Below, one piece after another: positions 23,203-31,327 of a DNA stretch of 48,737 nt (positions within the stretch are counted from its first letter, which is position 1; the number at the start of each line of letters is the position of its first letter). A model generated the notes under the pieces. It saw only the letters and a program-made list of their open reading frames with translations, searched no databases and was not told where the DNA came from. Source of the stretch: Desulfococcaceae bacterium HSG8 (GTDB lineage Bacteria; Desulfobacterota; Desulfobacteria; Desulfobacterales; 4be13); contig JAUCGG010000014.1 of NCBI GenBank assembly GCA_030378015.1, positions 1 to 48,737 of the forward strand, given 5' to 3'. The translations under genes and the position numbers were made by a program.

Positions 23203-23422
23203 TGGCTATGCCTTTCAGATACTGTTCCCGATTCTTTTGCCACCAGCTTTGTTTGATTTCTCTTCCGATTTCAGTGACTTCATCGCTGAAATCCGCCTTC
23301 TGAATCAGTTGTTCAGTTCGCAGGCGTTCAAATAAATGATTCAGCGATTCAATATTTATAAGTGAAAGATCAACTGTTATCACTGTCTGATCCCCGACAG
23401 ATTTTATGCTGAAATTTTTCAT
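23186..23422 (-). CDS. Orphan antitoxin-like small protein
   Basis: 78 residues: a beta-hairpin start (MKNFSIKSVGDQTVITVDLS), a helix (LNHLFERLRTEQLIQKADFS) and a tail with EIGREIKQSWWQKNREQYL. The layout matches small antitoxins that sit before PIN toxins. The 15-residue PIN remnant overlapping its end supports that reading. I cannot assign a family. AAAGAGAAAGA-like sequence precedes the ATG. Confidence 0.65.
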   Translation of the reverse strand: MKNFSIKSVGDQTVITVDLSLINIESLNHLFERLRTEQLIQKADFSDEVTEIGREIKQSWWQKNREQYLKGIANADCD

Positions 23423-24000
23423 AATTCTTTCTCTTCAGGGATTTTCCAAAAATAATCTTACCCAGAAATTATTCAAGATGATATTATATTCTTTGGGAAC
23501 GGAAAGCAATGAAAAAGTTACAGCTTGTCGATACCATTTCAACCTGACTTCTGTACATCTGTCATCTCATTTACAAGTCATTGTGTAGACCTGTAAGTAG
23601 TGATGAAGCAAGAACAATAATATAAGGAAGGCTCACCGGTTTTGAAAGACATGCACATCAGGCACAGATAACATCGGAGCTTAAATTCGGGGCTCAGATT
23701 TTCTAATTCAAAAATTCCCTGAGTCTGCAAGAATCAAAAATGTTCAATATAATAAATCTTCTTCATTTGTCAGATTTTAATCATTTTGTTCTTGACAGAT
23801 GGATTTCTTTTGCTTAATACAAAACTACAGGAACAATGTTACAAATTTTGACCACTTTAGTTTTGATTTTATTAATTGTTCTTTTTTATCAAATAATTAT
23901 ATCAGAATATCATTGGAACGACATTTTATTTACGCTGTAAATGCCCTTATGCCGGATATCAGATCAGATTATATAAATTATTAAATTTCAGGAAGTTAAT
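23423..24000. other. Long AT-rich intergenic region without genes
   Basis: 578 bp between divergent genes. No convincing coding region is seen. It contains a good promoter for the TetR gene (listed separately) and presumably the promoter for the minus-strand antitoxin gene. A TetR operator palindrome was not identified with confidence. Confidence 0.6.
23792..23820 (+). promoter_or_regulatory. Probable sigma-70 promoter of the TetR regulator
   Basis: Consensus TTGACA at 23792-23797, a 17-nt spacer, and TAATAC at 23815-23820, about 180 nt upstream of the TetR start codon. Confidence 0.55.
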
Positions 24001-24681
24001 ATGATGGCTGTTTTGCTGATGGAAAAGAATAAAACAGAAACGATAACAAAGTTTAACAGATTCAAACCCGAGATTCATGATCGGCTCGGGACCGCTGTGC
24101 TGGAAATTTTTTCCAACTCGGATTTCCATAAAGCAAATATACGGGATATTGCCAAGAGGGCGGGCGTCAGTTTCAGCACTATTTATAATTACTACGGCAG
24201 CAAGGAAGGGCTTCTGTTTGCCTTTGTCAATATCTGGCTGGGGGAACTGACCGACCGGATCACTGACCATCTCCAGGGGATTGAGGACCTGAAGGAAAAA
24301 ATCAGGAAGGTCTTCTGGCTGCAACTGGATTATTATGAAAAAAACGTGGGGTTAGGCAAAATCCTGTTCATGACGCTCCCCATGAAGACATGGATGGCTG
24401 ATGAAACATTCCAGCAGAGAAAAATGGTCAATCTGTTTTTGGATGTTCTCCGTGAAGGCCAGGATGAGGGGATTCTGAATCCGGATGTGCGGGCCGGGGT
24501 TCTGCTTGACTTCGTGCTGGGCATTGTTCAGCGGTCTTTTTTCATGTGGATTTCCCGCGGGCAGAAGGGGAGTCTGACGGGACAGGCTAATGTGCTGTTT
24601 GAAATGGTGTGGCGGGCGATTTCCAATCCCGGAAAAGAGGGTGTGAAGTCGGTCGGAAACGATTTTTTTGAAAAAAATTAA
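24001..24681 (+). CDS. TetR/AcrR family transcriptional regulator
   Basis: 226 residues. The N-terminal helix-turn-helix is clear: FHKANIRDIAKRAGVSFSTI followed by YNYYGSKEGLLFAFV (about residues 42-77). The C-terminal helical ligand domain is less conserved, with a LGKILFMTLPMKTW region and a DFVLGIVQRSFFMWI helix. AGGAAG precedes the first ATG. It lies 52 nt before the restriction-methyltransferase gene on the same strand, so it may control that operon or itself. The effector is unknown; some relatives respond to fatty acyl-CoA, which cannot be decided here. Confidence 0.88.
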   Translation: MMAVLLMEKNKTETITKFNRFKPEIHDRLGTAVLEIFSNSDFHKANIRDIAKRAGVSFSTIYNYYGSKEGLLFAFVNIWLGELTDRITDHLQGIEDLKEKIRKVFWLQLDYYEKNVGLGKILFMTLPMKTWMADETFQQRKMVNLFLDVLREGQDEGILNPDVRAGVLLDFVLGIVQRSFFMWISRGQKGSLTGQANVLFEMVWRAISNPGKEGVKSVGNDFFEKN

Positions 24682-24733
24682 GAGATTGTATGATGCTTGC
24701 TATCATTTGATGGTAGTATTGTAGGATAAAATA

Positions 24734-27700
24734 ATGGATAATCTTTTCACAGATAGTTTTTTTAATAAACAGATGAATAAAATCAGGGCTGATCTTGCTA
24801 TTGATGACGCAGCACTTTCACAATATAAAGAAATTATTAAGAAACGAATTGAGTATGTGAACAATTTTAACCCGGAAGAAGGCGGGGAGGAAAAAGACTG
24901 GCCAGGATTTGAAAAGCATGTATTCCGTGATTTGCTCGGGTACAGTATAAAAGACGATTCGCCTTCGGATTATAATATTTCCCGTCAGAAAAAGATAAAA
25001 AAAGCAGGGCGCGGCGGCGGAACCGGCAAGGCAGACTGTACCCTGGGTTTTTATCCTGTAAAAAAGAGTCAGGATGGAAATGATTTTGTTATTGTTGAAT
25101 TTAAAGCTCCTGATACCAAAGATATGAAAGAAGCGGAAAACCAGTTGTGGGGTTATCTTGAACATCATGAAAACTCCGGATGGGGCATTGTTACGAATTT
25201 TAACGAGTTTACCCTGTATAATGTTAGTAAAAAGCGTGTAAAAAAACAGACCTTTTATTTTGTTGTTCCTGATGAATTGAAAGATAAAAAACATTCCCTT
25301 GAAAAAGATGAAGAGCTTATAAAGTTCCTTTCCATTTTCAGAAAAGACAGAATGCTTGCCCGAAAAGGCAAGTCTGCGACTGAAACAATGCTTGAGCAGC
25401 AGGGGATTGAAGAAAAGAAGGTTGAGAAGGAATTTTATGCGAAATATTACAAACTGAGAATTGATCTTTTTAATGAAATTGCAAAGCATAATCCCCGGTA
25501 CAGCAAGAAAAGAGAAGAACTTGTCGCCATTACCCAAAAAATTCTCGACCGTCTGATATTCATCTGGTTTTGCGAAGATTCCAGAGAGGAACTTCTGCCC
25601 CGTGATATTTTGCAGAATCTTATTGGCGATATTATGGAAAGAAAAACAACTTTTCGTACTGATTCGGATGTCTGGAATGAAATAAAAAAGCTTTTTAATT
25701 TTATTGATGCTGGTAAAGGTTTTGAAATAAAACACGGTTACAACGGCGAGCTTTTCAAGCCTGATTCCCGCATTGATGAACTTGTAATCCCGAATGAGAT
25801 TTTTGAAAAGCAGATCAAACCAATTGGCGAAGAATACGATTTTGGTCATGAAAACGAACTGAGCATTAATATCCTGGGCCATATTTTTGAGCAGTCCATT
25901 ACCGACTTGGAAGAGTTGAAGCAGGGGAAACCGGCAGATAAGAAAAAAGGGAAGCGCAAAAGAGAAGGTGTTTATTATACTCCCGAATATATTACCCGTT
26001 ATATTGTGGAACAGGCTTTGGGGGGATGGCTGGCAGAACGGAGAAAAGAGATTGGCGAGGATGATCTGCCGAAACTTACGGATCAGGTGAAAAAGAAAGG
26101 TAAGAAAAAAGGGGCTGCTGCTAAAAAAACAAGACTCACAAAAAAAGTATTGGATGAATTGCGGCAGGCTACCGGAAATGAAGAATTAATAGAAACACTC
26201 GGTTTCTTGAAAAAAAATTTTAAGGATAAAGAAGAATTACGTCAGGCACTGTCAAAAGTTCCTGAGGCTGAACCCTGGGTTGAAACGATTGTTGAAATAG
26301 CAAATCCCCAAGATATAGATGCGGAAAACTGGCAAATTCTTGAAAACTTCTGGAGAAAATATCGGGAGGTATTAAAAAGCGTTAAAGTGCTTGACCCGGC
26401 CAGCGGTTCCGGGGCTTTTTTGATTCAGGCTTTTGATTATCTTCATGCTGAAGGTATGAGAGTAAACAGGAAGATGGAGGAACTGGGACTGGGTGACGAA
26501 AATCTGTTTGATCTTGATAAATCAATTCTGGAGAATAATCTTTACGGGGTTGATATTAATGATGAATCTGTGGAGATTACCAAACTGTCGCTGTGGCTGA
26601 AAACTGCAAGCAAAAATAAAAAACTGAACAGTCTGTTTAATAATATCAAGTGCGGAAATTCGCTGATTGATGACCCCAGGGTTGCCGGGAAAAAGGCGTT
26701 TAAGTGGGAAAAGGAGTTTCCTGAGATTATGAAAAACGGGGGGTTTGATGTGGTGGTGGGAAATCCGCCTTATGTAAGGCAGGAATTACTGAGTCCGTAT
26801 AAACCCTATTTTGAAAAGAAGTATAAATGTTATTCAGGCACAAGTGATCTTTTTTCATATTTTTATGAGAAATCTTTGGTTGTGCTTAAAGATTCTGGAT
26901 ATTTTGGTTTTATTTCAAACACATTTGCAAAAACAACCGGAGCAGGATCAGAACTCCGAAATTATTTGAAAAATAATAGCCAGTTTATTTCTATTGCCGA
27001 TTTTTCTGAGCAAAAGATATTTGAAGGTATCACCACCTATCCTATTATTCCGATTTTAAAGAAAAAAAAGACCTTTGCTAAATTTCGCTATCTGAAAGTA
27101 CGAGAAGATGATTTACTGATGCTTGATTCCAGTATAAAGAAAAACTCAATACTTGTTGAGCAAGCTTCGTTGAAAGATGAATATTGGAGTTTTGAATCAG
27201 AAGATGAACGATCATTGAAAGAGAAAATAAAAACTCAGCCTACTGTAAAAAAAATTTTCGGAAAATGCTACAGAGGTCTTTTGACAGGCTTAAATGATGC
27301 ATTTATAATTTCCGGCAAAACAAGACAATCCATCATTTCTAAAAATCCTTGTGAGAAAGATATAATTAAACCCTTTCTTGAAGGGAAAGATTTAAGCAAG
27401 TGGTCTTGTTTTGACGCTGACAAATGGCTTATCTTTTTTCCAAAAGGGTGTACTTCAAATCTATCGGGCAGTAAGAATCAACAAGATGCATGGGAGTACA
27501 TAAGTAACAAATATCCTGAAATAGCAAACCATCTAATAGATTTTGAAGAGAGGGCTGCTAAGAGACATGATAAAGGAGAATTTTGGTGGGAACTTAGAGC
27601 ATGTTCTTATTATAATCTTTTCTATTCACCAAAAATTGTTTGGCCCAACCTGCAATCAGATAACAAATTTTCATTTGATGCAAATGGATTTTATATCAAT

Positions 27701-28216
27701 AACCCTTCAAATATTTTACCTACTGATAATAAAGCTTTGCTTTGTCTTCTAAATTCAAAATTAGCTTGGTTCTTTTTAAAGGATATTTGTGCCCAAAGAA
27801 GCGGTGGATATATTGAAATGAAACCGCAATATTTTGAACAATTGCCGATAGCACTTCCTGATGATGACACTCTTTTTATTGAAAAAGCCGACACCATGCT
27901 TGACCTCAACGGGCAACTCGCAGATCAGAAACAACTCCTGTCCGCCTTTCTGACAACCAGCCTCGGCGTCGCAAAACTCACAAAAAAACTCCAGTCCCCG
28001 GAAAACCTGAATTTTGATGAACTTATCAAAGAGCTTAAAAAGAAAAAGGTCAGCACAGACGACAGGAATGTTTTTAAGTCAATCAAAGAATACCATGACA
28101 AAATTTCGTCACTGAAATCACAGATAGAGCAGACTGACCGGGAGATTGATAAAATGGTTTACGATCTTTACGAACTGACTGAGGATGAGATAAAGATTGT
28201 GGAAAGAGAAATATAA
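24734..28216 (+). CDS. Type IIG (Eco57I-like) fused restriction endonuclease-methyltransferase
   Basis: 1160 residues. N-terminal nuclease domain: GKADCTLGF with Asp101 and FVIVEFKAP with Glu122-x-Lys124, the PD-(D/E)XK pattern. A helical linker follows with YYTPEYITRYIV. The N6-adenine methyltransferase has motif I VLDPASGSGAFLIQAF near residue 555 and motif IV GNPPYVRQ near residue 677. A TaqI-like specificity region spans about 880-1080, followed by a coiled-coil tail. A single chain would both cut and methylate an asymmetric site. The lysine-rich insert at about 420-480 looks disordered. Its end overlaps the next small gene, and DUF262 and HEPN genes follow closely. Confidence 0.92.
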   Translation: MDNLFTDSFFNKQMNKIRADLAIDDAALSQYKEIIKKRIEYVNNFNPEEGGEEKDWPGFEKHVFRDLLGYSIKDDSPSDYNISRQKKIKKAGRGGGTGKADCTLGFYPVKKSQDGNDFVIVEFKAPDTKDMKEAENQLWGYLEHHENSGWGIVTNFNEFTLYNVSKKRVKKQTFYFVVPDELKDKKHSLEKDEELIKFLSIFRKDRMLARKGKSATETMLEQQGIEEKKVEKEFYAKYYKLRIDLFNEIAKHNPRYSKKREELVAITQKILDRLIFIWFCEDSREELLPRDILQNLIGDIMERKTTFRTDSDVWNEIKKLFNFIDAGKGFEIKHGYNGELFKPDSRIDELVIPNEIFEKQIKPIGEEYDFGHENELSINILGHIFEQSITDLEELKQGKPADKKKGKRKREGVYYTPEYITRYIVEQALGGWLAERRKEIGEDDLPKLTDQVKKKGKKKGAAAKKTRLTKKVLDELRQATGNEELIETLGFLKKNFKDKEELRQALSKVPEAEPWVETIVEIANPQDIDAENWQILENFWRKYREVLKSVKVLDPASGSGAFLIQAFDYLHAEGMRVNRKMEELGLGDENLFDLDKSILENNLYGVDINDESVEITKLSLWLKTASKNKKLNSLFNNIKCGNSLIDDPRVAGKKAFKWEKEFPEIMKNGGFDVVVGNPPYVRQELLSPYKPYFEKKYKCYSGTSDLFSYFYEKSLVVLKDSGYFGFISNTFAKTTGAGSELRNYLKNNSQFISIADFSEQKIFEGITTYPIIPILKKKKTFAKFRYLKVREDDLLMLDSSIKKNSILVEQASLKDEYWSFESEDERSLKEKIKTQPTVKKIFGKCYRGLLTGLNDAFIISGKTRQSIISKNPCEKDIIKPFLEGKDLSKWSCFDADKWLIFFPKGCTSNLSGSKNQQDAWEYISNKYPEIANHLIDFEERAAKRHDKGEFWWELRACSYYNLFYSPKIVWPNLQSDNKFSFDANGFYINNPSNILPTDNKALLCLLNSKLAWFFLKDICAQRSGGYIEMKPQYFEQLPIALPDDDTLFIEKADTMLDLNGQLADQKQLLSAFLTTSLGVAKLTKKLQSPENLNFDELIKELKKKKVSTDDRNVFKSIKEYHDKISSLKSQIEQTDREIDKMVYDLYELTEDEIKIVEREI

Positions 28217-28448
28217 AAATGCAGAGTTTCCAATTAAATCACAAATCGGTCAGGACGGTGTTTTAAATCTGCAACTTCCTGTTACCCTGGCAAACCAGAA
28301 AGTTGAAATTGTGCTTGTGATAAATACTGAAACTGACAAAAAATTATCTGAACGCCCAATAGGGCTGTATGCAGGAAAAATGAAAATGAGCGAGGATTTC
28401 TCAGAACCTCTGCCTGAGGAGATGATATATGTCTCTATTCCAAAATGA
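28197..28448 (+). CDS. Orphan VapB-like antitoxin within the restriction operon
   Basis: 83 residues if TTG 28197 is used, overlapping the methyltransferase end by 20 nt; no ATG is available early in this frame. IGQDGVLNLQLPVTLANQKV and the C-terminal GLYAGKMKMSEDFSEPLPEE match small antitoxins that precede PIN toxins (the DFxEPLPEE tail is characteristic). No PIN gene follows; instead the DUF262 start lies 20 nt inside its 3' end. It may be a remnant left by replacement of the toxin, or a regulator recruited into the operon. Confidence 0.65.
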   Translation: MWKEKYKNAEFPIKSQIGQDGVLNLQLPVTLANQKVEIVLVINTETDKKLSERPIGLYAGKMKMSEDFSEPLPEEMIYVSIPK

Positions 28449-29610
28449 AAAACTCAGTTTTACGCATAGCGACAAAAAAAATACAGATTCGATGTCCGAT
28501 GAGGATATCAATATGAAATATGTGAAGGGTGATTTCAGAATTATGACGGCACTGGCTCGGTATCCGTTAAAGACAATTGTCACCATGCTTGACAGCGATG
28601 ATTATGAATTACAGCCGGAACTCCGGAGAAGACACCGATGGTATGATTACAAAAAATCCCATCTGATAGAGTCATTTATAATGAATGTTCCCGTTCCCCC
28701 GATTTTTCTCTATGAAGACCGCCCTTCACACTATGAAGTAATGGATGGCTTTCAACGCCTTACTGCTATCTGTGAATTTTATAAAGACCAACTCGTTTTA
28801 GAAGGACTGGAAAAGTGGCCGGAACTCAACGGACGCAGATATTCCCAGCTTCCTGACCGGATAAAAAAGTACGGCATTGACAGACGATATCTCTCCTCCG
28901 TTATTTTGCTGCATGAAACAGCGGAAGACGATGAAGAGGCTCAACAACTGAAACAGATGATTTTTGAGCGAATCAACAGCGGGGGGGTCAGACTTACGCC
29001 GCAGGAAAGCCGCAATGCTATATGCAGAGGTCCGTTGAATGATCTTTGCTGTAAACTATCCCGTAATAAATATTTGTGCCGGACATGGGGTATTCCTGAA
29101 TCGGAAAGCGATGAATTATTTGAGAATAAACATTATCAAAGAATGGAAGATGCGGAACTGGTATTGCGATTCTTTGCAAATAGGCACAGACGGACGTTAA
29201 TGAGCGAGAGACAGTCTCTCAAAGATTACTTAGACAAATTTCTCAGACATGGAAACGGATTCTCTGAAGATGTACTGGAAAAACTTGAGATATTATTTGA
29301 TCAGACGATAGAGCTGATTTTCAACACCTTTGAAGAAAAAGCATTTTGGCTGATGCGTCCCTGGAACAGCGGATGGATTTGGTGGAGAGGAGCTACAAAG
29401 ACGGTGTACGAGCCAATGATGCATGTCTTTAGTCAGCATATAAAAGATGCCGAACAGATTCTCCGGAACCGTGAGAAGTTTCAACGTGAGATCGAAACTT
29501 TTTACCAGGAAAATTACCATATATTCAAGGGAAATGAACATATATCTCAAAGAAATATTGAGGAAAGAACTGATCTTTTTGAAGAATTTGTGACGAACAT
29601 TATAGGGTAA
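28429..29610 (+). CDS. DUF262 (GmrSD N-domain/ParB-like) protein
   Basis: 393 residues. RRRHRWYDYKKSHLIESFIM and VPVPPIFLYED lead to the signature MDGFQRLTAI (Asp106, Gly107, Gln109, Arg110), followed by FERINSGGVRLTPQESRNAI. This is the DUF262 pattern shared with the GmrS half of the modification-dependent enzyme GmrSD, where the DGxQR motif belongs to a ParB/Srx-like nucleotide-hydrolysing fold. The C-terminal half is helical and has no HNH motif that I can see, so the GmrD nuclease part is absent. AGGAG sits 7 nt before ATG 28429. The following HEPN gene starts 5 nt after the stop, suggesting a two-protein effector. Confidence 0.85.
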   Translation: MSLFQNEKLSFTHSDKKNTDSMSDEDINMKYVKGDFRIMTALARYPLKTIVTMLDSDDYELQPELRRRHRWYDYKKSHLIESFIMNVPVPPIFLYEDRPSHYEVMDGFQRLTAICEFYKDQLVLEGLEKWPELNGRRYSQLPDRIKKYGIDRRYLSSVILLHETAEDDEEAQQLKQMIFERINSGGVRLTPQESRNAICRGPLNDLCCKLSRNKYLCRTWGIPESESDELFENKHYQRMEDAELVLRFFANRHRRTLMSERQSLKDYLDKFLRHGNGFSEDVLEKLEILFDQTIELIFNTFEEKAFWLMRPWNSGWIWWRGATKTVYEPMMHVFSQHIKDAEQILRNREKFQREIETFYQENYHIFKGNEHISQRNIEERTDLFEEFVTNIIG

Positions 29611-29614
29611 AAAG

Positions 29615-30685
29615 GTGGAAGACACTCTTCAGTCTTTTAAGCAAGACCTTGCCAATTTGGAACATTACGTCCGGGGGCTTGAATTAGAGTCAGGCCTGAT
29701 CTCGTTTGATAAAAGATCAGTTGGTTCCTTGCTTCGGAAGTATCAGAAACATATATCCGAGGCCCGTCAGCAAAGGCGACAATTCAATTATAATGCTATA
29801 ATTATAACTCTTTACGGATTCCTTGAACAGTTTATTGAGTCATTACTTGAATCTTATCTGAAGCAGATAAACAGGATAATTCCGAAATATTCACAGCTTC
29901 CTGACTCGGTTTCTAAAAACTATACAGATTTGACGATTGAATTTATGAAATATCTTGATGAGCCCATATATGAGGGACTCGCCACAAAGGAAGATTTAAT
30001 TTCAGATCTGTACTCCTGTATTACGGATTCGGAAGATTACCGGATCAATCCCTATCCGTTCATTCACCATACAGCCAATTTTCGGTTTCAGATGATAGAA
30101 AGACTATTTAGTAATGTCGGCGTCGGAAATGTTTCAGGCCGTGTTATAAAATCTTATATCTTCACTGAATATTTAAGAAGAAATGACCCGCCCAGTGTTG
30201 ATCATACGACGCCTGAATCAGCCCTGTCTGATTTGAATGATCTGGTTAAACGGAGAAATGAAGTCGCCCATGGGGAACTGCCGAATGAGTTCCTTGATAA
30301 CAGGACGATCCTGGAAAATTATATCCCCCTCCTTGAGGTTTATGGTGAATCATTATATGAAGTTGTTTATAGTGACGTACTGAAATATCAAGTAGAATAT
30401 AACGGAACAGAGTTAGGATCGCCCATAGGAATATATAAGCAGGGGAAAGTTATCGGCATATCAGTAGAAGATATGATCGTTAAGGTCGGTGATCTGCTTG
30501 CTGCTAAAACAGCAAACCAAAATATTCCATATATAGCTGGAAAGATAGAAGAACTCCAAGTGGACAATATAAGCCGTGAAGAAGTGTCGGCGAGTACGGC
30601 AGGCGTAGATATCGGGATACACGTACCATTCAGAGCCAAACAAAATCAGACATTTTTTCTCATCAGGAAAAACAACCCGCGATGA
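29615..30685 (+). CDS. HEPN-domain protein (MAE_28990-like), probable RNase partner of DUF262
   Basis: 356 residues from GTG 29615. The N-terminal 120 residues are helical (QQRRQFNYNAIIITLYGFLE, FIESLLESYLKQI). The R-x4-H motif of HEPN nucleases is in KRRNEVAHGELP (Arg214, His219). After it, a beta-rich C-terminal domain (about 255-350) includes GSPIGIYKQGKVIG. HEPN proteins of this kind are known next to DUF262 genes. It would be expected to cut RNA when released or activated. The start overlaps nothing but lies only 5 nt from the DUF262 stop, so the two are coupled. Confidence 0.75.
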   Translation: MEDTLQSFKQDLANLEHYVRGLELESGLISFDKRSVGSLLRKYQKHISEARQQRRQFNYNAIIITLYGFLEQFIESLLESYLKQINRIIPKYSQLPDSVSKNYTDLTIEFMKYLDEPIYEGLATKEDLISDLYSCITDSEDYRINPYPFIHHTANFRFQMIERLFSNVGVGNVSGRVIKSYIFTEYLRRNDPPSVDHTTPESALSDLNDLVKRRNEVAHGELPNEFLDNRTILENYIPLLEVYGESLYEVVYSDVLKYQVEYNGTELGSPIGIYKQGKVIGISVEDMIVKVGDLLAAKTANQNIPYIAGKIEELQVDNISREEVSASTAGVDIGIHVPFRAKQNQTFFLIRKNNPR

Positions 30686-30711
30686 GACGATTCAGCAACA
30701 ACTGGCAGGTA

Positions 30712-30733
30712 TTATCCATCACCAACCTGCCAG
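30712..30733. terminator. Hairpin after the HEPN gene
   Basis: CTGGCAGGT and ACCTGCCAG form a 9-bp stem with a 4-nt core loop region. No T-run follows, so a full intrinsic terminator is uncertain. Confidence 0.4.
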
Positions 30734-30761
30734 AATTCAAAATAATTGAAGGGAGAAACGT

Positions 30762-31163
30762 ATGAAACTACTCAAAATTGACCATCTCGGCATTGCAGTA
30801 AACAGCATGGATGAAGGCAAAAAATTCTGGTCAGATATTCTCGGGCTTAAATTTGAAGGAAGTGAAACAGTTCAGGAACAGAAAGTTACCACAGGTTTTT
30901 TCCCCGTAGGAGAAAGTGAAGTGGAACTCCTGGAATCCACAGCCCCGGACGGCCCTGTTGCCAAATACATTGAGAAAAAAGGCACGGGGATCCAGCATGT
31001 GGCGTTCCGTGTGGAAAATATCGAAGAGGCCCTGGCAGAACTGAAAGAAAAAGGTGTCAAACTGATTGACCAGGAGCCTAGAATCGGAGCAGGCGGAGCG
31101 AAAATTGCTTTTCTGCACCCGAAAGCGACCAGCGGGGTTCTGGTTGAATTGTGTCAGAGATAA
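30762..31163 (+). CDS. mce: Methylmalonyl-CoA epimerase
   Basis: 133 residues, the normal size. Two vicinal-oxygen-chelate modules: KIDHLGIAVNSMDEGKKFW with a metal-binding His near the start, and GIQHVAFRVENIEEALAEL with the second His. A Glu ligand is in the final strand (GVLVELCQ). It interconverts the (S) and (R) epimers of methylmalonyl-CoA, linking the carboxyltransferase product to the B12 mutase encoded next. GAAGGGAG sits before ATG 30762. The mutase follows after 164 bp that include a heptamer repeat, so cotranscription is likely. Confidence 0.95.
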   Translation: MKLLKIDHLGIAVNSMDEGKKFWSDILGLKFEGSETVQEQKVTTGFFPVGESEVELLESTAPDGPVAKYIEKKGTGIQHVAFRVENIEEALAELKEKGVKLIDQEPRIGAGGAKIAFLHPKATSGVLVELCQR

Positions 31164-31165
31164 AA

Positions 31166-31200
31166 AATGATGCGTGAAACGTGATGCGTGATGCGTGATC
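31166..31200. repeat. Heptamer (GATGCGT) tandem repeat
   Basis: Five units with a 7-bp period (GATGCGT, GAAACGT, GATGCGT, GATGCGT, GATCAGT) directly after the epimerase stop codon. Confidence 0.7.
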
Positions 31201-31327
31201 AGTAGGAAGGATATGCAGGGTTTCGGAAACTTCGCAGGTCTCCGAGGGGATAATAAAAAAATGAGAGGTAAAAGTTGAAAGTATGAATTTTTGACTTTCA
31301 ACTTTTTCAGAAAAGGAGTATAAGAGA

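Noticed and set aside
24818-25882. 354-codon minus-strand frame in the restriction-methyltransferase gene
   Set aside because: It is antisense to the nuclease domain, Phe/Ile/Leu-rich because of the Lys/Glu-rich sense strand, with no start signal.
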